A stretch of DNA of 64,000 nucleotides from OMIW01 sp044235645 (GCA_044235645.1 JBIIHQ010000011.1:1-64000); one strand, 5' to 3'; positions 34,817-44,186 are shown, numbered from the stretch's first letter. The notes: generated from the sequence alone by a model not told the origin. Translations and numbers: made by a program.

Positions 34817-35893
34817 GTGAGTATCCGGGGAATTGTTTCACATCCGCTGCCCGAAAATCGGGGAGTCCATCAATTTTTGGGAGCCCTCTCTTATTTATAC
34901 GGTGCTGTCATGGATGTGAGGAACTGGTTATACGACCGGCATCTCCTCCCGACGTACCATTCTCCCATCCCGGTGGTATGTGTTGGAAATCTCATTGCAG
35001 GTGGGTCGGGAAAGACTCCGCTGGTGCTTGCACTTGCCGCTGCACTTAAAGAACGGGGGCATACTCCCGTGATACTCTCGCGCGGGTACGGTGGGGAACT
35101 GCAAGGCCCGCACGTGGTTGGAAAAGCTGATAGTGCTGAACGGGTTGGTGATGAGCCACTCCTGATGGCCCAGCGTGGTGTGTGCGACGTCGTGATTGCG
35201 CGAGATCGAGTCTCCGGCACCCGTTTAATCGAAAGCATGGGATGTGCATCGGTTATTCTTCTCGATGATGGATTTCAGCACCGAAGGCTCGGCCGCATCT
35301 GCAACCTTGCGTGTTTTTTCGCGGGCTCAGACGATGCGATCCAAGCGATAGTGAAGGGCTCGCTCCTGCCCTTGGGCCGATTTCGAGAAGAACGAGTTGC
35401 AGGATTACGGCGGGCCGATGGCGTGGTGTTCTCAGACCGAGGGGGAAAGATGACGGAGGAGATGTTCTCCCAGGCTCGGAAGGTCATTCCACCATCTTTA
35501 CCCGTGTATCACGTAAGAGCTCAGGTGGCACCGCCGATTCGGGGAGGGGAGGTGCTCGCTCCCGGCTCCGTCTGGCTTCTGAGTGCTATCGCAAACCCCG
35601 ATGGTTTTCGTCATGCCATGGAGGGGGCAGGATATGTGGTCGTCGGCGAATCCCGTTTTCCGGATCATCACCAATTTTCCTCTGCCGAGCTCCAGCGAGT
35701 TATTGGAGCGGCCCAGATGGGCAATGGGGCCGAGTGTTCGATCGTGTGCACGGAAAAGGATTGGGTAAAGCTCGCTACCGACGTTCGTGATACCGTTTGG
35801 GTCGCGAAGCTGATCGTCGATGTCCCGCAAGAATTGATTTTCATGATTGACTCGAGGATTGCGGCTCATCGCTCACAGTCTCAACTCGGCTGA
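34817..35893 (+). CDS. lpxK: Tetraacyldisaccharide 4'-kinase
   Basis: A 358-residue membrane-bound P-loop kinase that phosphorylates the 4' position of the lipid A precursor, giving lipid IVA, the substrate of WaaA. The Walker A motif is in VGNLIAGGSGKTPL (~56-69), and the family signatures ILSRGYGG, VGDEPLLMA, IARDRVSG and LLDDGFQHRRLGR are present. Translation starts at GTG 34817 with GAGAGG upstream. Its position after waaA fits the order of steps. Confidence 0.94.
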   Translation: MSIRGIVSHPLPENRGVHQFLGALSYLYGAVMDVRNWLYDRHLLPTYHSPIPVVCVGNLIAGGSGKTPLVLALAAALKERGHTPVILSRGYGGELQGPHVVGKADSAERVGDEPLLMAQRGVCDVVIARDRVSGTRLIESMGCASVILLDDGFQHRRLGRICNLACFFAGSDDAIQAIVKGSLLPLGRFREERVAGLRRADGVVFSDRGGKMTEEMFSQARKVIPPSLPVYHVRAQVAPPIRGGEVLAPGSVWLLSAIANPDGFRHAMEGAGYVVVGESRFPDHHQFSSAELQRVIGAAQMGNGAECSIVCTEKDWVKLATDVRDTVWVAKLIVDVPQELIFMIDSRIAAHRSQSQLG

Positions 35894-35924
35894 TTTGACG
35901 ATAATTTTAAGGGGGTGTTGAGTG

Positions 35925-37211
35925 ATGACTGCTCATCAAGACTCATGGGTTGACAGCGCCAATGGAAGTGACTTCTCGATTGTGAACCTTCCTTACGGGG
36001 TTTTCCGTGATCAGGGTGATGTGGGGGTAGGGGTTGCGATCGGAGATGAAATTCTCGATCTCTCAGCAGTCGCGGCGCTTGGTTACTTTGAGGGGCTTTC
36101 AAAGGAACTCCCCGCTCTCACCGGGCGTGAAATCTTCACTACGTCATCGCTCAACCGATTTATCGCATGTGGTCCAATGGTGTGGCGGGCGGTTCGCTTG
36201 CGGATCCAGGAGCTTCTCTCCGCCCGCAATAATGAGATGGCGAGATTCGCCAGCCAGGTGTTACGTAAACGGGCGACGACTGAGTTGCTGTTACCTGTAG
36301 AAGTTGGTGACTACACCGATTTTTACAGCTCAATTCAGCACGCGACAAACGTTGGAAAGTTGTTCAGACCCGATAATCCCCTTCTTCCCAACTGGCGGCA
36401 TCTTCCGATCGGGTATCACGGTCGCGCATCATCTATCGTTGTTTCCGGCACGGAGATCACTCGCCCGCATGGTCAGGTGCTTCCCCCAGGCGCAGAGGTT
36501 CCTGTGTTCCAGCCCACTAATGCCCTCGATATTGAGCTTGAGCTCGCATGTATTGTTGGGGCGACGACTGCCATTGGGGAGACGATCCCGGTTGCGTCGG
36601 CGGAGCAGGTAATTTTCGGAGTCGCTCTTTTTAACGACTGGACGGCCCGCGATATTCAAAAGTGGGAGTACGTTCCATTGGGGCCGTTCCTTGGAAAAAA
36701 TTTTGCGTCATCGATGGCTCCTTGGATCACTCCGATGGAGGCGCTTGAACCGTTTCGGGTCGCTGGTCCGATTCAGGATCCCCTCCCGCTCCCGTATTTG
36801 CGAACGACGGGGCGACACCACTTTGATATCGAGCTCTCGGTGACCCTTGAAGGCGTAGGAGAGGAGCCCATGACGATGTGCCGGACAAATGCGCGCCACC
36901 TCTACTGGAGTATGGCACAACAGCTTGCCCATCATACCTCTAATGGCTGTAACGTGCGGGTAGGAGATGTGATGGCTTCAGGAACGATTAGTGGTGATGA
37001 GCCGGGGACGTGGGGTTCGTTGCTTGAGGCGACGTTCGGAGGAAAAACGCCGATTCGGGGACCGGCGGGGAGAGGGCGACTATTCCTTGAGGATGGGGAT
37101 ACGGTGACGATCCGGGGATGGGCGGAACGAGGGGAGATTCGGATTGGGTTTGGAGAGGTTGTGGGGAGAATTCGGGGGGTTCCTCAGCACGACGGAACTG
37201 CCGACAGATAG
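35925..37211 (+). CDS. fahA: Fumarylacetoacetase
   Basis: A 428-residue hydrolase that cleaves 4-fumarylacetoacetate to fumarate and acetoacetate, the last step of tyrosine breakdown. Recognisable features: the active-site region DYTDFYSSIQHATNVGKLFRP (residues ~127-147), FNDWTARDIQKWEYVPLGPFLGKNF with metal ligands, and ELELACIVG. The ATG at 35925 is preceded by AAGGGGG. It follows lpxK by 31 bp on the same strand although the pathways are unrelated, and no other tyrosine-degradation gene is in the window. Confidence 0.93.
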   Translation: MTAHQDSWVDSANGSDFSIVNLPYGVFRDQGDVGVGVAIGDEILDLSAVAALGYFEGLSKELPALTGREIFTTSSLNRFIACGPMVWRAVRLRIQELLSARNNEMARFASQVLRKRATTELLLPVEVGDYTDFYSSIQHATNVGKLFRPDNPLLPNWRHLPIGYHGRASSIVVSGTEITRPHGQVLPPGAEVPVFQPTNALDIELELACIVGATTAIGETIPVASAEQVIFGVALFNDWTARDIQKWEYVPLGPFLGKNFASSMAPWITPMEALEPFRVAGPIQDPLPLPYLRTTGRHHFDIELSVTLEGVGEEPMTMCRTNARHLYWSMAQQLAHHTSNGCNVRVGDVMASGTISGDEPGTWGSLLEATFGGKTPIRGPAGRGRLFLEDGDTVTIRGWAERGEIRIGFGEVVGRIRGVPQHDGTADR

Positions 37212-37301
37212 GAGAGCCTTGGCCTCGTGTGCTCCGTGATCTTGATAATCAAGGCAGTCGAACGCTGGAATAGTGGCTCACCACACTGAACGCACAGAGC
37301 G

Positions 37302-37338
37302 AAAAACCGGTGCAGTCTCGATTCGAGGACCGCACCGG
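37302..37338 (-). terminator. Intrinsic terminator for the PhoH gene
   Basis: On the minus strand a 7-bp stem CCGGTGC/GCACCGG encloses a second hairpin-forming palindrome (CTCGA-T-TCGAG on the plus strand), and the distal arm runs straight into TTTTT. It lies about 110 bp beyond the stop codon of the PIN-PhoH gene, between that gene and the convergent fahA. Confidence 0.65.
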
Positions 37339-37449
37339 GAAATGAAAACCGAATCGGGGACAACCGTCGGATAGAGGGCGGTCGAAGGGGGTGGGTTGCC
37401 CAAGCGATCGACCGCGCATCAGTGGGGCTACTTCGCACTGGTCCCTCCG

Positions 37450-38868
37450 TTACAAGAGAAGAGCTGCCATAGAGGCAAGCGGTGAGCGCATTCCCTCTTT
37501 GAGGGTGATGTGCCCTGACAGTTCCTGGGTGCGGAACCTCTCAATAGTAACAGCAAGGCCGTTAGCGTTGGGGGAGAGACCTCCATGAGAGCTATCGATC
37601 TGCTCGAGATCGCCGAGAAGGACGACCTTCGAACCCTCACCCGCTCGGGTGATGATAGTCTTTATCATCTTTCGAGTGAGGTTTTGAGCCTCATCCACGA
37701 CGATAAACGCAGCACGGATACTTCTTCCCCGAAGGTAGGTTATCGGCTCCTTTCGTACCTCAACGAGAGAGCTGGGGACGGAATGAGCCGACATGTCATT
37801 GAGCTGCCCCTTGGAGCGTTGACTCTGACGTCCACGCCCTTGCAAAGAGGGGTAATGGTTCATCAGGTCTCGTCCACTGAGAACCATTTCTCGAATGACA
37901 GCCAAGTTATCCTCGAAGCAGTCCATGTAAGGACTGATCTTCTTCGTGACATCTCCCGGGACGGAGCCAGGGTCCTTTCCAATTGGTTCAAGTGCCCTTG
38001 TCACGATCACCTCTGCATACCGACCTTGCACGACCTGATGGAGGCCGGCAGAGAGAGTAAGCAGCGTCTTACCGGTGCCCGCGGTGCCGGTGATGGTCAC
38101 CACGGGTATTGCCGGATCGAGCAGCAGGTGAAGAGCCAGCTGTTGTTCGCGATTCTTCGCCGTAATACCCATGATACTCGAGAGAGCCTCGGGGTTGAGG
38201 GGAAGAATCTGCGCGCAATCTGCACTGACAACTCCGAGCGCGGTCTCATCTCCAACAGTAACCGATACCGTTTCATGAGGACTCATCGACGGCTTCGGCT
38301 GTTTGATCACAGTCGAAGCGGTTCCCTTGGAGAGGGCTTCGAAGATGGTTTGCTTCGCCGAGTCAGAGCCGGTGATCTCTCGGTGGCCCGAGTAAACATC
38401 GCTCCGTGATACCTTCCATTCCTCGCCTTTGATGCGAAGAAGATCGGCAGCAAGTTCAACGCCGAAGTCGTTGGTGAGGAGCACCACCGACTCGTATAAA
38501 CGACGCGCGTGATAGGCCGTCGCAAGGATGCGGAGATCCGACTCATTCGAAACATGGGCTTTCAGCATGGACCGGACAATCGCGAGGTCACTTTCGTCAT
38601 AGGTCATCCACTGTACTGTCTCCCCGGAAGTAAGAGTGACTCCTCGCTCGAGGGACCCCTGCCTCTTGAGTTTCTTGAGAGCGCGAAGCGCATCTCGTGC
38701 CTGCCTTGAGGGCACATCGTCATCACGGCTTCGTGGTGACTTGAGCTTATCGAGCTCATGAAGCACCTCAAGAGGGATGAGCACGGTGGTCTGACCCAGA
38801 GACCTCAGGACATCCGGGTCGCTCATCAACACATTGGTGTCGATGACGGAACAACTACCCCTTTCCAT
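37450..38868 (-). CDS. PIN domain-PhoH-family ATPase
   Basis: A 472-residue two-domain protein. Residues 1-~150 form a PIN nuclease-like domain with the expected acids (Asp10 in VIDTN, Glu38 in HELD, Asp111, Asp134 in TNDFG). Residues ~225-472 form a PhoH-type P-loop ATPase with Walker A GTAGTGKT (261-268), a Walker B-like VVDEAQNL and the sensor segment LLGDLEQID. Fused PIN-PhoH proteins (PhoH2/YlaK type) act as RNA helicase/RNases in some bacteria and are sometimes paired with an antitoxin-like upstream gene; none is seen here. It is not linked to the pst operon by position. Confidence 0.88.
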   Translation of the reverse strand: MERGSCSVIDTNVLMSDPDVLRSLGQTTVLIPLEVLHELDKLKSPRSRDDDVPSRQARDALRALKKLKRQGSLERGVTLTSGETVQWMTYDESDLAIVRSMLKAHVSNESDLRILATAYHARRLYESVVLLTNDFGVELAADLLRIKGEEWKVSRSDVYSGHREITGSDSAKQTIFEALSKGTASTVIKQPKPSMSPHETVSVTVGDETALGVVSADCAQILPLNPEALSSIMGITAKNREQQLALHLLLDPAIPVVTITGTAGTGKTLLTLSAGLHQVVQGRYAEVIVTRALEPIGKDPGSVPGDVTKKISPYMDCFEDNLAVIREMVLSGRDLMNHYPSLQGRGRQSQRSKGQLNDMSAHSVPSSLVEVRKEPITYLRGRSIRAAFIVVDEAQNLTRKMIKTIITRAGEGSKVVLLGDLEQIDSSHGGLSPNANGLAVTIERFRTQELSGHITLKEGMRSPLASMAALLL

Positions 38869-39121
38869 ACAAAACCTTCGCGAAACCCCTCCTTCCTAGC
38901 AGCTTTACTCCTCACCTGTCAAAGAGACATCGGGTCACACAACCAACCCAAATAACTGACACGCAATCTCGCCCGATTCCCCATACGATTATATTTACTT
39001 GTTAAATCGCCTATTTTTGCGGCCCATTCGCAACTTTTCCTCCGATACCCTTGAAGGACACTCCCCCTCTCAGGTATACACTCCTCACTAAGGAAATATT
39101 TCTCTCCCCCCCATTCCTGCC

Positions 39122-39505
39122 ATGACCAAAACATCTACCCTCAAGCTCGTCAACGGACTGCTCTACGTCGTCAGCACCTGTCTCTTCTGTTCGGGGCTGG
39201 TTCTTGAGTACCGGCTTGAGGGACGGGGACTGCGGGGGGCTCAGCTTCTCATGATGACGAAGCATACCTGGACAGAGGTACACTTCATCTTGGGACTATC
39301 GACAGCGACCCTCGTTGTTGCTCACCTGTGGCTTAATTGGGGATGGATCGTTAAAGTTGCAACGAGTGGGGCGCGTTCACGGTTGATAGGAACCGTCGCA
39401 TTTGCCATCTTTGCGATTGGTGTAGCGCTGCTTGCGCCCATCACCCTCCCCGATGACCAGCAACCGCGAGAGCAGGCACCCGGTCAGTGGCAGTGGTGGC
39501 GGTAG
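39122..39505 (+). CDS. DUF4405-type four-helix membrane protein
   Basis: A 127-residue membrane protein with three to four hydrophobic helices. The pattern of His residues next to Trp in the second and third helices (MTKHTWTEVHFILG, then VAHLWLNW) is typical of DUF4405 proteins, which are related to small membrane cytochrome b subunits, so haem binding is plausible. The tail is Gln/Trp-rich. Its 3' end overlaps the convergent KfrA-like gene by 65 bp. There is no clear ribosome-binding site before ATG 39122. Confidence 0.7.
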   Translation: MTKTSTLKLVNGLLYVVSTCLFCSGLVLEYRLEGRGLRGAQLLMMTKHTWTEVHFILGLSTATLVVAHLWLNWGWIVKVATSGARSRLIGTVAFAIFAIGVALLAPITLPDDQQPREQAPGQWQWWR

Positions 39506-40346
39506 GGGTGGGGGTGAACTGCGGACTGAGCATGTGAGAGAGCTGCCCCAACTGCGCGGTCAGTTCTGTATAGCGAACCCGTTCATGAGCGATATGCTCG
39601 CGGAGCAGGGTAACCTCGCGTTGGAGCCCCTCGCGTTCCCCTTGAATCGTGAGAGCGCTCCCCTGTAACTCCTCGATCCGTTCGCGAGCAATTGTGTTCT
39701 CCCCGCGCAGTGCGGCTTGCTCCTCCAGAAGCCTTTCGACTGTTGCTGAGTAATTAGTAATGGTTTCTCGGTTACTCTGTTCCTGTTCGGCGATCGTTCC
39801 TCGAAGGTTCACGATGATCTGTGTGCGCTCCTCGATCTCTCGTTTCGCCTCGCCTAAAAGATGCGCCGCGTGCTCATAATCGGTAACCGCCCGAGCCTTG
39901 GCTGCCTCAGCACTTAATCGCCGGGTCTCGACCGTCACCACCTCTTCTCGAACTCGAGCCAGCTCAGCGCGCACCTCTTCCAGCTGTCCTTGCAGGGTAT
40001 CGACCATCTGTGATGCCGTCTCGAGATCCTGAAGGGTGCCTGCGTGATGTGATTCGAGCTCTTCCCGCAATGCTGCGGTTTTGCGTGCCATCGATGATTG
40101 AGCTACTCGCCATACCTCTCGTGCGAATCCTCGCGCAGCGGTGACGAGAAGATCGGGAAGTTCACTCTCATTGACTCCAGAACTGCCACTCTCGTCTCGC
40201 GCTTCCCGCCACTGTCGGAGATATTTCTGAATTGTCGAGAATGAACCGCTCCCGAGTTGCATACGCACCTGCAAATAGGTGGGCTCAGTGCCCCTCTGAG
40301 CAAGGGAATCAGCCGCTTCAAATACTTGTTCTCTCGTAATTGCCAT
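39441..40346 (-). CDS. KfrA-like DNA-binding coiled-coil protein
   Basis: A 301-residue protein. Residues 1-~110 match the KfrA N-terminal DNA-binding domain (MAITREQVFEAADSLAQRG, TYLQVRMQLGSGSFSTIQKYLRQWR). Residues ~85-275 form a long, heptad-rich coiled coil, and the tail is Thr/Pro-rich. Plasmid KfrA proteins bind DNA through the N-terminus and multimerise through the coiled coil as nucleoid-like structures supporting plasmid stability. No rep or par gene is near, so it is either a chromosomal relative or a relic of mobile DNA. The 3' end overlaps the convergent DUF4405 gene. Confidence 0.75.
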   Translation of the reverse strand: MAITREQVFEAADSLAQRGTEPTYLQVRMQLGSGSFSTIQKYLRQWREARDESGSSGVNESELPDLLVTAARGFAREVWRVAQSSMARKTAALREELESHHAGTLQDLETASQMVDTLQGQLEEVRAELARVREEVVTVETRRLSAEAAKARAVTDYEHAAHLLGEAKREIEERTQIIVNLRGTIAEQEQSNRETITNYSATVERLLEEQAALRGENTIARERIEELQGSALTIQGEREGLQREVTLLREHIAHERVRYTELTAQLGQLSHMLSPQFTPTPTATTATDRVPALAVAGHRGG

Positions 40347-40592
40347 TCAATACCCCGTTCTGCCCTAGGCTCGCTCCGCCATCACACCGGTGATCACAGC
40401 AACGCTACCCCGATTATTCTCAATCGAAAAGGGAGAAGAGTCTGACTATGACGGGGCATCTGCGTGAAGTTCGACCCGGAGAGGATCCCCAGCGACTCCG
40501 CACGCATCGTAACCCTAGGGTTCCCCCGTGAGCTGCGGAGGCGACCATCCCTCCGATGCCCCATCTGTTTACCCGGTCCGAGAAGATAGACC

Positions 40593-41609
40593 ATGAGCGA
40601 AATAACTCTCCTTGCCGTGATATCAACCGCATCCCTTGCTACGCAGCTTCGGGCGTACATGCAAGCGTATCAGCCCCGATTTCACCTCCATGTCGTGCCA
40701 ACCTCAGCAGAGGCTCTTGCGTTGATGCGTGAGCGTCAATTTGACACAGTGTGGTTCGAGTATCACGAACGAACGACGGGTCTCGCTGAAGTAGCGATGA
40801 TGTTTGCTCCAGGCGAGTTGATTGCCCTCGTCAATGATAATGAAGAGGCAGCGTCAAGCCTCGATCAGGGAGCTACCTCGGTTGTTTTTTTGAGTGATGA
40901 CCTCTCTGCATGGCCGACTGCGGTCCGATTGACCGAGGTCGCCATTGGCCGCGAAGCACAGTTACGCGCCCTCCAGCTTACCGAGCAGCGATTTGAGGCG
41001 GCAATTCGAGGTGCTCATCTTGGATTATGGTACTGGTCTGTCGCTCATCGAACCCTCGCAATTGATGAGCGATGGCGTCGGATTCTCGGTTACACCCGAG
41101 GAGAAGAGCTCAAAACGGGAGACGTGCCCTGGGTGGGTCTTACCTCGGAGGAGCACGGGCACCGAACTCGCGAAGCGATTCAAAAATGTTTGTCACGATC
41201 TTCTGAGTTCTTTTCTCTGGAAATCCCGCTGACCGGACCGAACGGCCTGGAGCGAACAGTCCTTGTCGTGGGAGGAGTTCCCCATCGCACGAAGCGAGGA
41301 GAGCCAATCCAGATGGCAGGGGTGCTTTTTGATCTCAATCAACGGCAGGGTTCGTTGGGGAACGTCCACCCTCATCTTAGCGGAGCGAGTATCGCAGAGG
41401 GGATTGCCGCAAATAAGGTTCTCGACAATCTTGTGCGAGAAACTCGCATGCAATTGAGCACGATCATCGGCTACGGAGATATGATCATGCTTGATGAATC
41501 AACACCCACGACCTGCCAAGAGGCGGCGGCTGCCATTCTCACCTCAGCACGAGCACTTCTCAAAACCACTCAGCAGGCAAACAGTCCTGCCTCCCGATTG
41601 CCACTCTAA
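40593..41609 (+). CDS. Receiver-like/PAS protein with degenerate, truncated histidine kinase
   Basis: A 338-residue soluble protein. The first ~115 residues resemble a receiver domain fold but lack the usual acidic pocket and phospho-acceptor Asp. Residues ~128-250 form a PAS domain (FEAAIRGAHLGLWYW, RRILGYTRGEEL). The end (~275-330) resembles a HisKA dimerisation helix pair, LVRETRMQLSTIIGYGDMI, but the phospho-acceptor His of the normal H-E-(I/L)-R-T-P is replaced and no ATPase domain follows. A palindrome follows the stop, so the end appears genuine. It may act as a sensory partner or a pseudokinase; no obvious partner is adjacent. Confidence 0.6.
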   Translation: MSEITLLAVISTASLATQLRAYMQAYQPRFHLHVVPTSAEALALMRERQFDTVWFEYHERTTGLAEVAMMFAPGELIALVNDNEEAASSLDQGATSVVFLSDDLSAWPTAVRLTEVAIGREAQLRALQLTEQRFEAAIRGAHLGLWYWSVAHRTLAIDERWRRILGYTRGEELKTGDVPWVGLTSEEHGHRTREAIQKCLSRSSEFFSLEIPLTGPNGLERTVLVVGGVPHRTKRGEPIQMAGVLFDLNQRQGSLGNVHPHLSGASIAEGIAANKVLDNLVRETRMQLSTIIGYGDMIMLDESTPTTCQEAAAAILTSARALLKTTQQANSPASRLPL

Positions 41610-41611
41610 TC

Positions 41612-41632
41612 CTCGGCTGACGGTCAGCCGAG
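41612..41632 (+). terminator. Stem-loop after the PAS gene
   Basis: CTCGGCTGAC-G-GTCAGCCGAG is a perfect 10-bp inverted repeat with a 1-nt centre, beginning 3 bp after the stop codon. There is no strict T-run behind it, so it could be a terminator, an mRNA 3' stabiliser or an operator-like site. Confidence 0.5.
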
Positions 41633-41820
41633 CTATATCGCACATTTTCCGGGTTGTCGGCGATAACCGGAAGAGGGCGCCGAGGTGTTGTCGGGTGCGG
41701 GAGGAAGGGTCGATGATCTCGAGCCCTTTTTTGACGTAACCATCCGATTACCTCCCCTGATTCTCGTTCCGGCGCGGTTTCCGTGGGCGCACTTCGAAAC
41801 TCGAATGATGAGGTAGTATA

Positions 41821-43347
41821 ATGAGAGAAGGGTTTTCAGAGCGGTTATCCCCCGACCTCATCTTTGGGAAGGACTCTTCTCTCAGGGACACTATTGGAGC
41901 TCTTGCCAGCAGTATAGCGGCGCTCCCCCGGCTTTCATCCGATGCTCCCGTCCCACACCTTCTCCTTTACGGAGGGGGAGTTCGCGATATCCTTCTCGGC
42001 GAGCGCCTCCGTGATGCTGACATTCAGGTGTATGGAGTCCCCCCCGATCGGCTTGAAGCTCTTCTTCACCGTTTGTTCCCAGGGACCGTTGAGCGGGCGG
42101 GCAAAGAGTATGAGATTTTGAAAGTTTCGACCCGGCGGCGGGGATCAAGGCGAATTCAGGATGTTATCGATATTTCCATTCCGCGGACAAAGACCGGAGG
42201 GGTGAGCCGATTTGAGGAGGGCGACCCGTGCATCTTTCCCCTCGAAGCAACCCGCTATCGAGATTTTACCATCAACAGCATGTCCCTCGATCCGGTACTT
42301 GGTATTGTGTACGACCCGTATGAGGGACAAAAGGATCTTCTCGCCCGTCGGCTCAGGTTGGTTGATGAGCAGACTTTCTGGCTGCGGGGAGTGCACGTGT
42401 TACGAGGATGTCAGTTCGTATCCCGTTTTGGTCTGACGATCGAGGAGAATACCCGCAAGGTAATGTGCGACATGAGCGCAGATCAGGTGGTTGATCGGAT
42501 TCCCCCGAATGCGGTTCGCGAAGAGATCCGGAAGCTTCTTTTGGTGGGGCGAAAGCCGAGCGCAGGACTGACCTGGCTTCATCGGTTCGGCCTTCTTGAG
42601 CGGTACTTTCCGACAATCATTACCAAACAGAGCCGAGCCGATTTTTCCGAGTGGCTCTCCCGTTTTGACCGATGTGTTCGGACGGGGCGGACCTCCCGGC
42701 TGTATCCCGATCACATTCTTATCGCGCAGCTTGCACTCATATTCGCTCCGCTCTGCCGAATTAACCGCGAGGAAGACCGGATAGAGGCTATTCAGAGAAG
42801 CCTCTCCTCGATCTGCTTCTCTGGCTTCCAGCAGGCATCGGTCGCCGAAATGGTCACCGTGATCAGAAACGACCTGACTCCTCAGAACGATCAGGGACAT
42901 CGACGATTGGGGAAAGCTCTCCCTCACCGAGGAGCACGACATCCCCGAGGCAGTGAGATCACACCGGCTTCCGCTGAGGCCATGTTAGCCGACCGTATCA
43001 GCTCGACCATCTTTACCCCAAAACCAGCGATGGCGCTTGCGCTTGCGAGCTATTGGTCACGGTCATTCAGTGAGATGCTTCACCTTTGCGAGCAGGCAAA
43101 ACGATCGTCGGGGGATGAAATAACCAGTGGTGCTCACCACATTCTGAGTGCCGATGAGGTGGATCTGGTACTTGGTCAGGACGCCTCTCCCGAACGGCGC
43201 ACTGAGGCCATGGCGGAGTTGAGTGCACGTCGCTACGAGTTAGTCACCCGCGCACGAGCACGGGACTACCTTAAAGAATTGATCAGTCAGGGGATAAATA
43301 TCCGGAAAAAGGTATCTAGCGGTGAAGAAATAGCAGGGGGATGCTAA
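41821..43347 (+). CDS. CCA tRNA nucleotidyltransferase / poly(A) polymerase family protein
   Basis: A 508-residue class II nucleotidyltransferase. The head domain has LYGGGVRDILLGERLRDADI (the GGxxRD motif followed by an acidic DAD pair) and RDFTINSMSLDP; the neck carries VLRGCQFVSRFGLTIEENT, matching the conserved ERxxxE-like region. The remainder is the helical body and tail. It adds CCA to tRNA 3' ends, or in some lineages poly(A) to RNA; which activity applies is not decided by these motifs alone. It starts at ATG 41821 after GAGG. Confidence 0.82.
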   Translation: MREGFSERLSPDLIFGKDSSLRDTIGALASSIAALPRLSSDAPVPHLLLYGGGVRDILLGERLRDADIQVYGVPPDRLEALLHRLFPGTVERAGKEYEILKVSTRRRGSRRIQDVIDISIPRTKTGGVSRFEEGDPCIFPLEATRYRDFTINSMSLDPVLGIVYDPYEGQKDLLARRLRLVDEQTFWLRGVHVLRGCQFVSRFGLTIEENTRKVMCDMSADQVVDRIPPNAVREEIRKLLLVGRKPSAGLTWLHRFGLLERYFPTIITKQSRADFSEWLSRFDRCVRTGRTSRLYPDHILIAQLALIFAPLCRINREEDRIEAIQRSLSSICFSGFQQASVAEMVTVIRNDLTPQNDQGHRRLGKALPHRGARHPRGSEITPASAEAMLADRISSTIFTPKPAMALALASYWSRSFSEMLHLCEQAKRSSGDEITSGAHHILSADEVDLVLGQDASPERRTEAMAELSARRYELVTRARARDYLKELISQGINIRKKVSSGEEIAGGC

Positions 43348-43385
43348 CACGATCTCCGCGGAGCTCGTGGGTACTCTGTGTATCG

Positions 43386-44186
43386 TCAATATGCCATCTT
43401 GTCGGAATCACTCCCTGAATCGCCAGCGAGCCGTTTGGTGATAAGAGCAATCTGCTCGGAGCGTTCCTGAAGCTCCAGTGAGTCGCGCGAGGATCGACCC
43501 TTGTGCAGATTAATCGCAGAAAGGTCGGCGAGGAATCGGGAAAAGTCAAAGAGCAGCTCCCGAATCTCATCATTTTGTCGGGCGAATCGGTGTACCGTCG
43601 TCTGAAAAGTTGGATCAGCATCGACCGCGCTCTGACTGAGCGCATTTCGCAGAAGCGCGGAAAGGGCGGCCAATGCCTGCGCGGAGGAGCGGAGGCGGTC
43701 ATGGATCTCAGAGAGCAGGAGACATCGATGTTCTTCGAAGCGACTGAAGGCAACCTCAGTGGGGAGAAATTTTTGACCCAGCAGCAGTTTGACGTCGCGG
43801 GCAGTGCGCTCAGCCGCATCGAGCATCCCAAGAAGCTCACCCTTTTCCACCATATACCGCTCAGCAACCGAGAGGAAGCGAAGCTCCTCCTGCAATCTCC
43901 CCCCCTCGGGGGTGATATCCTCGACCTCCGAGGAGGCCGGCACGCTCGCCAGCTCCCGAGACGAAGCCGGAGGTCGCGAGAGTGCGAGGACCAGACAAAC
44001 AATGTAGCCGATCCCCGTCCATCCGAGCGAAGCATTCAATGAGGCAATGCGCCGCAGGTCTGGGTTTCGGGTCATGGTTGCGATTAACGTGGGAAGAAGG
44101 TAGAGAGCGAGGAGTCCCACCAGACGGAGAAATATGTATACAAGAAAAATCATCGGAGCTGGAGGGCAGAAGATATTGGACCTCAT
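43386..44186 (-). CDS. Superinfection-immunity-like membrane domain fused to a coiled coil
   Basis: A 266-residue protein. Two N-terminal membrane helices (LVYIFLRLVGLLALYLLPTL, then WTGIGYIVCLVLAL) match the small Imm_superinfect family (YLLPTLIA...LGWTGIGYIV), first known from phage T4 Imm, which blocks entry of superinfecting phage DNA. The remaining ~190 residues are helical and charged, with coiled-coil character, ending acidic. The family match is to the short N-terminal domain only. ATG 44186 follows AGAGGG. Many such domains in genomes are not phage-related, so a defence role is unproven. Confidence 0.5.
   Translation of the reverse strand: MRSNIFCPPAPMIFLVYIFLRLVGLLALYLLPTLIATMTRNPDLRRIASLNASLGWTGIGYIVCLVLALSRPPASSRELASVPASSEVEDITPEGGRLQEELRFLSVAERYMVEKGELLGMLDAAERTARDVKLLLGQKFLPTEVAFSRFEEHRCLLLSEIHDRLRSSAQALAALSALLRNALSQSAVDADPTFQTTVHRFARQNDEIRELLFDFSRFLADLSAINLHKGRSSRDSLELQERSEQIALITKRLAGDSGSDSDKMAY

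Noticed and set aside
37585..38409. 274-codon plus-strand frame
   Set aside because: Antisense to the PIN-PhoH gene, whose Walker and PIN residues are intact.
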